From: Rhodobacteraceae bacterium Alg231-30
GTDB lineage: Bacteria; Pseudomonadota; Alphaproteobacteria; Rhodobacterales; Rhodobacteraceae
DNA: 64,000 bases
Direction of reading: 5' to 3'
Assembly (NCBI GenBank): GCA_900143615.1
Contig: FREU01000007.1
Location: 25,200 to 89,199 of the forward strand
A program made the translations under genes and the position numbers. The notes under the pieces are model-generated. The model ran no database searches. It was not told where the DNA came from and saw only the letters and a list, made by a program, of their open reading frames with translations. Of this stretch, positions 45,191-54,275 are shown piece by piece. Within the stretch, counting starts at the first letter, position 1; each line of letters starts with the position of its first letter.

Positions 45191-46576
45191 TTAAGCTCTG
45201 GCGGCTTTTTGGGCTGCAAAAGACGCGCGCAGACCGCGCAGCTTAGGGCCCCAGAAGCGCCACATCAGCAAAATACCAGCCGCGGTCAGTCCCAAGACCA
45301 ACCCCAGCCACACACCAACGCCGCCCATCCCAAATGTGAACCCCAACAGATAGCCACAGGGCACCCCGATGATCCAATAACTGAAAGCCGCGATGATCAT
45401 CGGTCCGCGCGTGTCTTGCACACCGCGGAGCAATCCAAGTGCGATGATTTGCGCCCCATCCATAAACTGGAACAAGGCCGCAACGAGTAACAACGACACG
45501 CCAGCGGCCAAAATGACATCACGCTGCGGATCAGACGGATCAATGAATATCCCTAATAGGAACTCAGGGAAGCTCAGGAAAATCACCACAGCAAGACTTG
45601 CGAACACCACCGACATAACGATGGCCACCCAAGCGCCGCGCGCCATATGGTCCGCATCCTTGCGCCCCATCGCATTGCCTGCGCGCACTGTGGCCGCGTT
45701 GGACAATCCCAGATGCAGCATAAACGCCAGCGAGGCCAATTGCAGGGCAATCCCATGCGCCGCCAGCTGCACTGTCCCCAGCCAGCCCATCATTAACGAC
45801 GAGGCGGCAAATAGTCCGACTTCCGCCAGATTGGTCAAACCAATCGGCACACCCAACCGGAAAACCCGTGCAAAATATTCCCAATCTGGCCGCCAGACCC
45901 GCTGAAACAACTCGTGCTGTGGCAATGCCATTACCGCATAGCCAACCACCCCGATCAACGAAACCGTTTGCACCGTGATCGAAGCTATCGCAGCACCGAG
46001 AACACCCAACTCAGGCATGCCCCAGTTGCCAAAAATCAACGCATAGTTGACAGCCATATTGGCAGGCACCGCGGCGACAGTGACCCAGAACACCACCCGC
46101 GTGCGCTCTAGTGCGGCCAGATAGGATTTCAGCACCATCACCAAAAGCGCAGGGATCAACCCCAATCCGGCAATCCTTAGATAGACCTGCGCCAACTCTG
46201 CCACATCCGGAACTTGCCCCAATCCCAATAGGATAGGGCCGGACAAAACAAACAACGGCAAAGCAACGACGCCGAAAATCACCGACAGCCACAATCCCAT
46301 GCGCGTAATGCGACGCACGCCAACTTCATCATCTTCCGCATCAGCCTCTGCAACCAAAGGCATGACCGCGATGGCAAATCCGGATCCAAGGATGAAGATT
46401 ACAAAGAAAAACGTCCCGCCCAGAACGACCGAGGCCAGTGCTTCAACAGAATACCAGCCAAGCATGATGGTGTCCGTCAACGTGATAGCAAACTGTGCAA
46501 TGTGCCCGCCGATCAAAGGCAGCCCAATGCGCAACAACGCACGTACGTGATCTGGATAGCTCATTTGAGTCGACAT
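45191..46576 (-). CDS. MATE-family multidrug exporter
   Basis: 461 residues with twelve hydrophobic helices in two MatE repeats (about 15-175 and 240-400). LPLIGGHIAQFAITLTDTIMLG in helix 1 and VGLFAASSLMMGWLGTVQLAAHGIA in the second repeat are typical NorM-like segments. It should export cationic compounds using Na+ or H+. An ATG at 46564 is an alternative start. It converges with the preceding plus-strand gene. Confidence 0.92.
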   Translation of the reverse strand: MSTQMSYPDHVRALLRIGLPLIGGHIAQFAITLTDTIMLGWYSVEALASVVLGGTFFFVIFILGSGFAIAVMPLVAEADAEDDEVGVRRITRMGLWLSVIFGVVALPLFVLSGPILLGLGQVPDVAELAQVYLRIAGLGLIPALLVMVLKSYLAALERTRVVFWVTVAAVPANMAVNYALIFGNWGMPELGVLGAAIASITVQTVSLIGVVGYAVMALPQHELFQRVWRPDWEYFARVFRLGVPIGLTNLAEVGLFAASSLMMGWLGTVQLAAHGIALQLASLAFMLHLGLSNAATVRAGNAMGRKDADHMARGAWVAIVMSVVFASLAVVIFLSFPEFLLGIFIDPSDPQRDVILAAGVSLLLVAALFQFMDGAQIIALGLLRGVQDTRGPMIIAAFSYWIIGVPCGYLLGFTFGMGGVGVWLGLVLGLTAAGILLMWRFWGPKLRGLRASFAAQKAARA

Positions 46577-46660
46577 GCCTCAGCCTTATGCCTGATAATT
46601 ATGCAGAGCAAGCGAAGCATTTGTTAAACTCGCCAGCACTTTTGTGAAAAAGGAACCACA

Positions 46661-47302
46661 ATGACGCAGGAATTTAATAGTCTGGTACCAGACGCCCGCG
46701 CCTTTCTGGAAGCCTTGGCAGCTAACAACTCTCGGGAATGGTTTCAAGAGCATAAAGCAGAATATGACGCCAGGCTCAAAGCGCCCGCATCTGCACTTTT
46801 GGATGTACTTAGCGCCGATCTACAGCGTCAAACCGGCAGGCCCGCAAAACCAAAACTCTTCCGCCCCCACCGCGATGTGCGGTTTTCCAAGGACAAAACG
46901 CCCTATCATCTCCATCTGCACATGCTTTGGTCAACACCTCCAACGGGATGGTTTTTGGGAATTTCAACTGAATATGTCTCTGTTGGTGCAGGCGTGATGG
47001 CGTTTGACAAAGCCCAACTTGACCAGTGGCGAGCAGCCATTGATGGTCACCATGGGTCAATTCTGGCCGGCGAGATTGCAGCCCTGACCAAGGCTGGCGC
47101 GCGCATTGAGGCCCCCGAGCTAAAACGCGTGCCCGCCCCCTTTGACAAAGATCACCCATATTCAGATCTGCTCAAACGCAAAAGCCTCACTCTTTGGCGC
47201 GATCTTGACACCAAGGAATTGGAAAACGGCCTGCTCCCTCAGGTGCAGGCCGTTTTTGCAAGTTTTCAATCTCTGGACACCAAGCTGCGTGCGATCTTTT
47301 GA
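46661..47302 (+). CDS. DUF2461 family protein
   Basis: 213 residues. AFLEALAANNSREWFQEHKAEYD and KPKLFRPHRDVRFSKDKTPYHLHLH are the hallmarks of DUF2461 (TIGR02453). The function is unknown. AAGGAAC precedes the ATG. It stands alone between the MATE exporter and ppk2. Confidence 0.9.
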   Translation: MTQEFNSLVPDARAFLEALAANNSREWFQEHKAEYDARLKAPASALLDVLSADLQRQTGRPAKPKLFRPHRDVRFSKDKTPYHLHLHMLWSTPPTGWFLGISTEYVSVGAGVMAFDKAQLDQWRAAIDGHHGSILAGEIAALTKAGARIEAPELKRVPAPFDKDHPYSDLLKRKSLTLWRDLDTKELENGLLPQVQAVFASFQSLDTKLRAIF

Positions 47303-47324
47303 GCGCACAAAGCATGCTCTGCGA

Positions 47325-48296
47325 CTAACGCGCGGCTGGATGCAAAGACGAGCCCAAAATGTGATCGGAGCGATGGATTACATGGCTGGCCGTATTCACG
47401 ATCAACGGATCAGGCGCGCTCACGATATTCAAATCCTTGCCCGGATAGTCCAACGAGTTGAGGAAATGCATCATACAGTTCAAACGCGCACGCTTCTTGT
47501 CATCAGACTTGATCACCGTCCAAGGCGCATCTGCTGTGTCCGTGTAAAAGAACATCGCCTCTTTAGCCTCGGTGTAATCATCCCATTTGCTTAGGCTGGC
47601 TTTATCAATTGGGCTCAGTTTCCATTGCTTTAGCGGATCGTTTTCACGGCTCTTAAAGCGACGTAGCTGTTCATCCTGTGTCACCGAGAACCAGAATTTA
47701 TAGAGCCGAACGCCCGAGCGCACCAACATCCGCTCAAGGTCCGGCGTCTGGCGCATGAATTCCAGATACTCTGCTGGCTCACAAAACCCCATGACCCGTT
47801 CAACACCGGCGCGGTTGTACCAGGAACGGTCATAGAAAACCATCTCGCCAGAGGTTGGCATTTCCTGAATATAACGCTGGAAATACCACTGCCCCCGCTC
47901 CTCATCTGTTGGCTTGTTCAGCGCAACAACCCGTGCAGATCGTGGGTTCAAATGCTCCATATAGCGCTTGATTGTGCCGCCTTTACCTGCCGCATCCCGT
48001 CCTTCAAACAGGATAACAAATTTCTGGCCGGTTTCCTGTGCCCAGTGCTGAACCTTCAACAACTCAGCCTGAAGCTTCGCCTTGGTTCGCTCATAAGAGG
48101 CACGGCTCAGCTTCTTTGAATAGGGATATTCACCAGTTTCAAAGGCGTGATGCACTTCCTCAGGCGACGGCGTCCACAAACCATTGGCTTCATCGGATTC
48201 TGCCTTTGACGGAGCGGCCTCAGCCGACGCAGCCTCGCTGGTTTTTGCTTCATTCTCTGGCGCAATGTTGAACAGCTTGCCATATTCTGATGACAT
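47325..48296 (-). CDS. ppk2: Polyphosphate kinase 2
   Basis: 323 residues. FEGRDAAGKGGTIKRYMEHL is the Walker A loop, and GQWYFQRYIQEMPTSGEMVFYDRSWYNRAGVERVMGFC holds the Walker B and lid residues in separate parts of the region around residues 130-170. The N-terminal 50 residues are low complexity (Ala/Glu/Ser). PPK2 phosphorylates nucleoside diphosphates from polyphosphate. The one-domain length fits class I. Confidence 0.95.
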   Translation of the reverse strand: MSSEYGKLFNIAPENEAKTSEAASAEAAPSKAESDEANGLWTPSPEEVHHAFETGEYPYSKKLSRASYERTKAKLQAELLKVQHWAQETGQKFVILFEGRDAAGKGGTIKRYMEHLNPRSARVVALNKPTDEERGQWYFQRYIQEMPTSGEMVFYDRSWYNRAGVERVMGFCEPAEYLEFMRQTPDLERMLVRSGVRLYKFWFSVTQDEQLRRFKSRENDPLKQWKLSPIDKASLSKWDDYTEAKEAMFFYTDTADAPWTVIKSDDKKRARLNCMMHFLNSLDYPGKDLNIVSAPDPLIVNTASHVIHRSDHILGSSLHPAAR

Positions 48297-48557
48297 AAAT
48301 ATCCCTCCTGTTTTCCTTACGACTTAGAATAATTCAGATTATAAACCGCCACTTTGAGGCACATCAAGAAATGTAACATCTTCATGACATCAACCGCACT
48401 CAAAGTACGCGCGTGCACAGCACAACAGCGACTGTGCGCTTTCGGGCAGCCGCTGTGCGCGAACTGCCTTTCCTTTCCCAAGTGAGACGCCCATATTCCA
48501 CCTAACACAGCCAGCATTACGCGAGCCGGAAATCCTCGATTCTCCCAAGGAGCTCTC

Positions 48558-48845
48558 ATGTCCCATACAGGCACAGCAACCGCGTCCACCGAACACGCCA
48601 GCCGCTATCTGCAACAGCTTTGCAAACACTGGTCACACAAATGCGAAACTGACTTTACGCCAGAAAACGGCACCGTAACTTTCCCCGAAGACCGCGGCCA
48701 ACTGGCGCTTAAGGCCTCCCCTCAAGCGCTCGACATGACCCTGACCGTGCCCGAGGGAGCTGACTTGGCAAAAATGCAGGACGTGGTCGACCGCCACCTT
48801 ATACGTTTTGCGTTCCGTGAAGAGCTGACAATCCGCTGGTCCTAA
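48558..48845 (+). CDS. DUF2218 family protein
   Basis: 95 residues. TASTEHASRYLQQLCKHWSHK and DRHLIRFAFREELTIRW match the ends of DUF2218, whose fold and role are not established. It has a very good ribosome site (AAGGAG, seven bases before ATG). A monocistronic position is likely, followed by a weak hairpin at 48880-48900. Confidence 0.88.
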   Translation: MSHTGTATASTEHASRYLQQLCKHWSHKCETDFTPENGTVTFPEDRGQLALKASPQALDMTLTVPEGADLAKMQDVVDRHLIRFAFREELTIRWS

Positions 48846-48879
48846 ACTGAGCTCATCAGTTCCACGCCCAAAAACATTC

Positions 48880-48900
48880 GCACACCGCCACCAGGTGTGC
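48880..48900 (+). terminator. Hairpin after the DUF2218 gene
   Basis: GCACACC (48880-48886) pairs with GGTGTGC (48894-48900); no T run. Confidence 0.35.
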
Positions 48901-49044
48901 GCCCAAATTCTCGACGCACCCCGATCTGACTATTAAAATGAGATCGACGACTGTTCCGTCGCATGTTGAGCAGTCGAAGCGTGCTGGAAGCAAGCTTTGC
49001 AAATTTTGAATAATTTTACGCCATCAAGAGCGGCAAACATCTTC

Positions 49045-50067
49045 TCACTCAAGGAGAGAATCCGCTCTGAAAACCCCCGGTGTTTGGCCGGTCCATCGCT
49101 TGAACGCGGCTGTAAAACCGGACTGATCCGCAAAGTTTAGGAGAAAAGCAATTTCCGCCAAAGAAAATGCCGGATCTTTTAGGTAAGTCTTGGCGAGGTC
49201 TTGACGCAAATCTTCTGACACACGTCGAAAGTTCATGCCTTGATCGCTCAGCCGTCGGGAATAGGTTCGCCGACTCAACCCAAGGTCTTGCGCCACATCT
49301 TCGGCCTCAAGCCAGCGCTGTGGCAACGCGTCCACCAGCCTCTGCTCTGTCTGCGCCACAATATCTGGTTTGTCCCGAGACCTACTTGCCAACACAGCCT
49401 CGCCTTGCTGAACTAGGAACGACAGCAGGGCTTCGTCGCAGCTGAGCACAGGTAAATCCAAGGTCGCAGGCTTTAGAATGATTTCCGTGGCGTCGCAGCC
49501 AAATTCAATGGGAAAGCCCAACTGGCGCGCCAGATCCTGGCTGGCTGAACCACGCGAATGCGCAAACCGAACCTTGAGAGGCATGACGTTTGCGCCGGTC
49601 ACTTCGCGAAACAGAGCAATCAGGCCAAAAGCAAAAAACTCGCGATGCTGAAACTGGGTCATCAGAAACCCGTCGTTGCATTCAATCGTTAAGACGCATT
49701 GATCCTCAAGGTGCTTCAATGTGAGGCTTGTCGTCGGATCAACAGCAGGCATCAGTCTGGCCCCCGCTGCCAAGCCGTTTCCCAAGGTGCGAGAGTATTT
49801 CAGCACAAAGGCCGCGACCTGAGGCGTATACTGGCCATTCATGGCGGACGAGGCGCCAAAAAACGTATATCCCGTCAGATCTGCGCAAGCCTGCAGAAAG
49901 CGCGCCTCTGCATGGATGTCTATTTTCGCATCGCTGTTGGACACATCTTCTATGGCGATCTTGGCACGCTTGGCGGCCTGTCGCACGGCCTGCTCATTGA
50001 GCTGCTGACGTAGGTCGGCGGCCCAATGGGGCACTTTGCGGTTTTGAACCAAGATGTGGTGTCTCAA
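49045..50067 (-). CDS. AraC-family regulator
   Basis: 340 residues from TTG at 50067. I prefer this start because AAGGAG lies six bases upstream and the length fits the subfamily; an in-frame ATG at 50097 is the alternative, and the much longer frame to 50442 would cover the divergent gene. The N-terminal half is an arabinose-binding-like (OruR/ArgR-type) sensor. The C-terminal double HTH is clear in AEDVAQDLGLSRRTYSRRL and SLAEIAFLLNFADQSGFTAAF, ending in RWTGQTPGVFR. The inducer is unknown. Confidence 0.85.
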   Translation of the reverse strand: MRHHILVQNRKVPHWAADLRQQLNEQAVRQAAKRAKIAIEDVSNSDAKIDIHAEARFLQACADLTGYTFFGASSAMNGQYTPQVAAFVLKYSRTLGNGLAAGARLMPAVDPTTSLTLKHLEDQCVLTIECNDGFLMTQFQHREFFAFGLIALFREVTGANVMPLKVRFAHSRGSASQDLARQLGFPIEFGCDATEIILKPATLDLPVLSCDEALLSFLVQQGEAVLASRSRDKPDIVAQTEQRLVDALPQRWLEAEDVAQDLGLSRRTYSRRLSDQGMNFRRVSEDLRQDLAKTYLKDPAFSLAEIAFLLNFADQSGFTAAFKRWTGQTPGVFRADSLLE

Positions 50068-50263
50068 AGCGTGCTCCTTGTTTCCCTCGCGGATCATCAG
50101 GCCACGAAACCCAGCCCAAGCGCAAATTGGTGTCCCGATGGCGGTTTGGCCAGTTGCCACTATAGGATGGCCAAACCGTGCAATACCAGCAACGGGCCCC
50201 CGCCTATATTTAGTAACAGAAGGCGACCAGATCGGAAGCCACACTGAGAAAAGGTTGGAAACC

Positions 50264-50548
50264 ATGACATTTACATTGAAAACAAAAGCCATCACCACTT
50301 TCGCCGCAACCCTCACCGCTCTGAGCTTGGTCGCCCTCCCAGCCAGCGCCGGACATGTCGCTGACCAAGCTGTTAAAGGTGCCGTTGTTGGCGCAGTGGC
50401 CGCCGAAGTCACAGGTGGTGATGCTTCTGAAGGCGCAGCCAAGGGTGCCGCCGTTGGCGCAGTTGTCGGAACCGTTGAAAAGAATGATTTTGAAGATGAC
50501 GCTCGGGATCGTCACGACGACCGTCACGACAATCGCAAGAACAAGTAA
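50264..50548 (+). CDS. Small glycine-zipper exported protein
   Basis: 94 residues from the ATG at 50264. A signal peptide ends near ASA (about residue 30). The middle, KGAVVGAVAAEVTGG and KGAAVGAVVGTVEK, is a Gly/Ala zipper of the kind that inserts in membranes, and the C-tail is a string of Asp, Arg, His and Lys. The frame open upstream to 50054 is antisense to the regulator and not used. It is divergent from the AraC gene and may be its target. Confidence 0.72.
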   Translation: MTFTLKTKAITTFAATLTALSLVALPASAGHVADQAVKGAVVGAVAAEVTGGDASEGAAKGAAVGAVVGTVEKNDFEDDARDRHDDRHDNRKNK

Positions 50549-51011
50549 CACACATCAACGGCCCAATGCCCTCGCCAAGCGCTCAACGCTTAGGCATTTC
50601 TCTGAAAAACCGGATAGGTTCTCCTTTCCAACCGACGCCAGAGTGTCTCTGGCGCACAAACCAAGCTCGGAGAGCAAGTTGCTCCCCGAGCTTGGTGCTT
50701 TAGAAAATGCGGTTGTTCGGGATATTGCACGGGCATCAATACTGACGATCGTTTTTGCTGTTTTGCGAGCGACAACAGAAAGTGACCGAGCTCTCTCGTA
50801 TATTGGAACAGTTTAGTATTGCCAGAGAGGTATGTCCGCCATGGGCTGGCAGCCGCCATTAGGCACACGACAGACACTCAGGTTTCACCCCGCTCTGTTC
50901 CCTTTTTTTTTGCAATTATAGCCCCACCGGCAAACTTGCCCCCACTGACGCACTCTCCCCCTTCCCCCTTTCTCGCGCTCCTGCCATAATGGCCGCCAAA
51001 CAACAGCAAGA
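50549..51011. other. 463-base gap without a convincing gene
   Basis: Open frames here look non-coding. The stretch holds one strong hairpin: ACCAAGCTCGG (50660-50670) and CCGAGCTTGGT (50686-50696) as an 11-bp stem, continued after one mismatch by GAGC/GCTC with a 5-base loop. The parE promoter probably lies in the last 150 bases. Confidence 0.7.
50660..50696. repeat. 37-base near-perfect hairpin
   Basis: Eleven paired bases, one A-C mismatch, four more pairs, loop AAGTT. It is 112 bases after the glycine-zipper gene, too far for a usual terminator and without a T run. Confidence 0.75.
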
Positions 51012-52985
51012 ATGAGCAGCCCGCGAATGTCCGACGACCTTTTGGCCGAAACACAGCCGACCGATTATGACGCCTCCTCCATCGAAGTCCTCGAAGGTCT
51101 GGAACCCGTGCGCAAACGCCCGGGCATGTACATCGGTGGCACCGACGAGCGCGCGTTGCACCATCTGGTGGCCGAAGTTCTGGACAACTCGATGGACGAA
51201 GCTGTGGCGGGTTTTGCCAACCGCATCGAGGTTGAGCTCAACGCAGACTACTCCATCACCATCCGCGACAACGGCCGCGGCATTCCTGTTGACCCGCACC
51301 CCAAGTTCCCAGGCAAATCTGCCCTCGAGGTCATCCTCTGCACCCTACACGCAGGCGGCAAATTCTCCGGCAAGGCTTATCAGACATCCGGCGGTCTGCA
51401 TGGCGTGGGTGCCTCGGTCGTGAACGCGCTGTCAGATTCCATGGTTGTGCAGGTGGCCCGCAACAAAGAGCTGTATGAACAACGCTTCTCACGCGGCATC
51501 CCCCAAGGACCGGTTGAGAAAATCGGCGCGGCCCCCAACCGGCGCGGCACCACCGTGACCTTCCATGCCGATGAGCAAATTTTCGGCTCCCACCGCTTCA
51601 AACCCGCGCGTCTGTTCAAATCGATCCGCTCCAAGGCCTATCTGTTCTCCGGTGTAAAAATCCTGTGGAAGACGGCGATTGATGATGGCGAGACGCCTGC
51701 CGAGGCCACGTTCCACTTTCCAGGCGGTCTGTCAGACTACCTTAAGGAAACCATGAACAGCGCCACCACCTATGCCGACGCGCCCTTCGCTGGCACGGTG
51801 GATTTCAAAGAGCGCTTTAATGTCCCCGGCAAGGTCGAATGGGCGATCAACTGGACGCCCTCACGCGATGGTTTCATTCAGTCTTACTGTAACACCGTGC
51901 CCACCCCCGAAGGTGGCACCCATGTCGCCGGTTTCTGGGCGGCTGTGCTCAAAGGCATCCGCGCCTACGGCGAGCTGGTCAACAATAAAAAAGCAGCTCA
52001 GATTACCCGTGACGACCTGATCACCGGCGGCTGCGCATTGGTGTCGTGTTTCATCTCGGAGCCGGAATTTGTCGGTCAGACCAAAGACCGCCTTGCGACC
52101 GTGGAAGCCCAGCGTCTGGTGGAAAATGCTGTGCGCGACCACTTTGACAACTGGTTGGCAGCCGATACCAAATCCGCAGGCGCCATTCTGGACTTTCTGA
52201 TCCTGCGCGCCGAAGAACGCCTGAAGCGGCGTCAGGAAAAAGAGACCCAGCGCAAGACTGCCACCAAGAAACTGCGCCTGCCCGGCAAGCTGGTGGATTG
52301 TTCCGCCACCAACCGCGCGGGCACCGAATTGTTCATCGTGGAGGGCGACTCTGCGGGCGGCTCGGCCAAAATGGGGCGCGACCGCAAGAAACAAGCCTTG
52401 TTGCCGCTCAAGGGTAAGATCCTCAACGTGCTCGGTGCCGCCAGCTCGAAACTTGGCTCAAATCAGGAAATCAACGATCTGGCCCAAGCGCTTGGCGTGG
52501 GGCTTGGCACGCGCTTTAATGTCGACGATCTGCGCTATGAAAAAGTCATCATCATGACCGATGCGGATGTCGACGGGGCCCATATCGCAGCCCTTTTGAT
52601 GACCTTCTTTTTCTCGCAAATGCGCCCGATGATTGATGCCGGTCACCTCTATCTGGCCTGCCCGCCGCTGTTTCGCCTGACCCAAGGCGCCAAACGTGTC
52701 TATTGTCTGGATGAAGAAGAGCGCGATAAGTGGCTGGAAAAAGGTCTGGGCGGCAAAGGCAAAATCGACGTGAGCCGCTTTAAGGGTCTTGGCGAGATGG
52801 ACGCCAAGGATCTGAAAGAAACCACCATGGACCCCGCGTCCCGCAAGCTGATCCGTGTGACCATTGACGAAGACGAGCCCGGTGAAACCGGCGATCTGGT
52901 CGAGCGTTTGATGGGCAAAAAGCCCGAGATGCGGTTCCAGTACATTCAGGAGAATGCACGGTTTGTGGAGGAGTTGGATGTTTGA
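51012..52985 (+). CDS. parE: DNA topoisomerase IV, subunit B
   Basis: 657 residues. The GHKL ATPase site is marked by AEVLDNSMDEAVAG and DNGRGIPVDPHPK, the lid by QTSGGLHGVGASVVNALS, and the TOPRIM domain by VEGDSAGGSAKMGRDRKKQALLPLKGK and DADVDGAHIAALLMTFF in separate parts. IEVLEGLEPVRKRPGMYIGGT is the ParE-type start. With ParC it decatenates daughter chromosomes. An ATG 15 bases downstream is an alternative start. Confidence 0.96.
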   Translation: MSSPRMSDDLLAETQPTDYDASSIEVLEGLEPVRKRPGMYIGGTDERALHHLVAEVLDNSMDEAVAGFANRIEVELNADYSITIRDNGRGIPVDPHPKFPGKSALEVILCTLHAGGKFSGKAYQTSGGLHGVGASVVNALSDSMVVQVARNKELYEQRFSRGIPQGPVEKIGAAPNRRGTTVTFHADEQIFGSHRFKPARLFKSIRSKAYLFSGVKILWKTAIDDGETPAEATFHFPGGLSDYLKETMNSATTYADAPFAGTVDFKERFNVPGKVEWAINWTPSRDGFIQSYCNTVPTPEGGTHVAGFWAAVLKGIRAYGELVNNKKAAQITRDDLITGGCALVSCFISEPEFVGQTKDRLATVEAQRLVENAVRDHFDNWLAADTKSAGAILDFLILRAEERLKRRQEKETQRKTATKKLRLPGKLVDCSATNRAGTELFIVEGDSAGGSAKMGRDRKKQALLPLKGKILNVLGAASSKLGSNQEINDLAQALGVGLGTRFNVDDLRYEKVIIMTDADVDGAHIAALLMTFFFSQMRPMIDAGHLYLACPPLFRLTQGAKRVYCLDEEERDKWLEKGLGGKGKIDVSRFKGLGEMDAKDLKETTMDPASRKLIRVTIDEDEPGETGDLVERLMGKKPEMRFQYIQENARFVEELDV

Positions 52986-53007
52986 GGCCTAGAGCTTCCC
53001 GTCTAAC

Positions 53008-53307
53008 GTGAAAAAGATGCCCAAACTCCAAGGTTCCAACCCCAAGGTTTTTTGGATCTATCAGCTTTGCAATCTTGCCGTTTCGGCATTTCTAAAGATT
53101 TTCTTCCCAATGACTGTAGGCGGCATAAACCTCGCCTATCCGTTGTTTGCAGCCAAAGTCATGCTGCTGATCTGGATGACCGACTATCCTCAGCGCAAAA
53201 GCCTAACGGCGCGTGCTTTTTTTGCCGTGGCTTGCCTTGATGTGTGTGCGATGATGCTTACTGGATCATTTTCCATCTTTAGCTGGCTTTGGGTATTTCT
53301 GCTTTGA
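53008..53307 (+). CDS. Possible small membrane protein
   Basis: 99 codons from GTG (or 96 from ATG at 53017), with two or three hydrophobic stretches (about 14-36, 42-56 and 70-98). There is no clear ribosome site and I recognise no family, so it may be a real small gene of narrow distribution or chance. It follows parE by 22 bases. Confidence 0.45.
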   Translation: MKKMPKLQGSNPKVFWIYQLCNLAVSAFLKIFFPMTVGGINLAYPLFAAKVMLLIWMTDYPQRKSLTARAFFAVACLDVCAMMLTGSFSIFSWLWVFLL

Positions 53308-53428
53308 TCCCTCTGATCCACTTATCTCTGTCGCAGATAGGCGCAAAGAGCGCCATCTCAAAGGATGCAGAGTGGCAATCGAGACCGTGGCGCGGCGCGC
53401 ACGATAGAACCATGAACGGGCAGGTTGA

Positions 53429-53450
53429 TGCGAAATGCCAACATTTCGCA
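53429..53450. repeat. Inverted repeat, 9-bp arms
   Basis: TGCGAAATG, loop CCAA, CATTTCGCA. Perfect arms. Confidence 0.85.
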
Positions 53451-53479
53451 TGTGGTTAAGAAGTAGCCCCAAAACACAA

Positions 53480-53542
53480 GCCCCGCGCCTGACCTTGGGG
53501 AGGGGCAAAGCGCCTTCCCGGGGGGAAGGTCAGGCGCGGGGC
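53480..53542. repeat. Inverted repeat, perfect 17-bp arms
   Basis: GCCCCGCGCCTGACCTT (53480-53496) against AAGGTCAGGCGCGGGGC (53526-53542), with a partly self-pairing 29-base middle. A further direct copy of the right arm, GGTCAGGCGCGAGGC, stands at 53696-53710 with one change. Confidence 0.9.
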
Positions 53543-53637
53543 GTGCCGCTGCGCGCCACGTCCCAGGGGGCATCCTGCCAACGCCGCTCTATAAATGTGC
53601 TCCGTTGGTTGCGAAGGGCTCCGCCCGTCCACGCCTC

Positions 53638-53659
53638 AAACGCTCCCCCCAGAGCGTTT
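53638..53659. repeat. Inverted repeat, 8-bp arms
   Basis: AAACGCTC (53638-53645) against GAGCGTTT (53652-53659), C-rich loop. Confidence 0.75.
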
Positions 53660-53789
53660 GTCCCTACGGGAACCGGCGTGAACTCCCGAAGGGACGGTCA
53701 GGCGCGAGGCGGGTCCCGTGGGTCCCTCCCCCAAGACATCCGCACTCACCCCGCTTGCTCGATCGCACTGCACCCTTTACTCTTCAGAG

Positions 53790-54218
53790 ATGCGCTTTGT
53801 CTTGATCCTTTTGCTCTGCCTACCCGCCTCGGCCCACGCCCAGGCTCGCGCAGATAGTGCGCGCCATCAGAACAACTTTATGTCCCCGCAAAGCCAGCAG
53901 GCCCGCCCGCAAAAACGCCAAACACCGCACCTACAGCAATGGCCGCAAGACCAACAACGCACCAAGCTGTTCTGTGACCAATACGCCCGCGCGGCCGGCG
54001 GCGAAACGGGCCGCAACACCGGCAGCCAGACAGGCAATACATTTGCCAAACAAACCGGCTATGTCGCCACGCGGGACCGCAAACAGGCGCGCGCGCTTGG
54101 CATGGTTGGCGGCGCGGTTGGATCATCTGCAGGGGCTGCGATTGACCAGAACTTTCAAGAGTTCCACTTTAACGAATGTATGAAGGGTGGTCGTCTGATC
54201 ACCACGCGCGGGCGCTGA
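53790..54218 (+). CDS. Exported protein of unknown function
   Basis: 142 residues from the ATG at 53790 (MRFVLILLLCLPASAHAQ), a clear signal peptide. The mature part is Gln/Arg/Asn-rich, then has a short glycine-zipper-like helix MVGGAVGSSAGAAIDQ near the C-end and two cysteines (FCDQYA, NECMKGG). The frame open upstream to 53718 lies in repeat DNA. Not a family I can name. Confidence 0.68.
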   Translation: MRFVLILLLCLPASAHAQARADSARHQNNFMSPQSQQARPQKRQTPHLQQWPQDQQRTKLFCDQYARAAGGETGRNTGSQTGNTFAKQTGYVATRDRKQARALGMVGGAVGSSAGAAIDQNFQEFHFNECMKGGRLITTRGR

Positions 54219-54275
54219 CACCGCTCTGACCCAACCGTGATCCCTGTTTCACCCAAACCGCGCTAAACTCAGCCC

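Larger units (their letters stand above)
53308..53789. other. 482-base intergenic island rich in inverted repeats
   Basis: No credible gene. It contains at least three hairpins and three copies of a GGTCAGGCGCG(G/A)GGC motif in both orientations, listed separately. It looks like a REP/BIME-type repeat region. The region is more GC-rich than the neighbouring gene 53008-53307. Confidence 0.7.

Noticed and set aside
50097-50442. Long N-terminal extension of the AraC regulator
   Set aside because: It would cover the whole signal-peptide gene on the other strand, is Ala/Thr-rich, and is replaced by a start with a good ribosome site.
50590-50877. 95-codon minus-strand frame in the gap before parE
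   Set aside because: No ribosome site, no recognisable composition, and it crosses the strong hairpin.
53718-53789. Upstream extension of the exported protein at 53790
   Set aside because: The added residues would come from repeat DNA and would place the signal peptide inside the protein.
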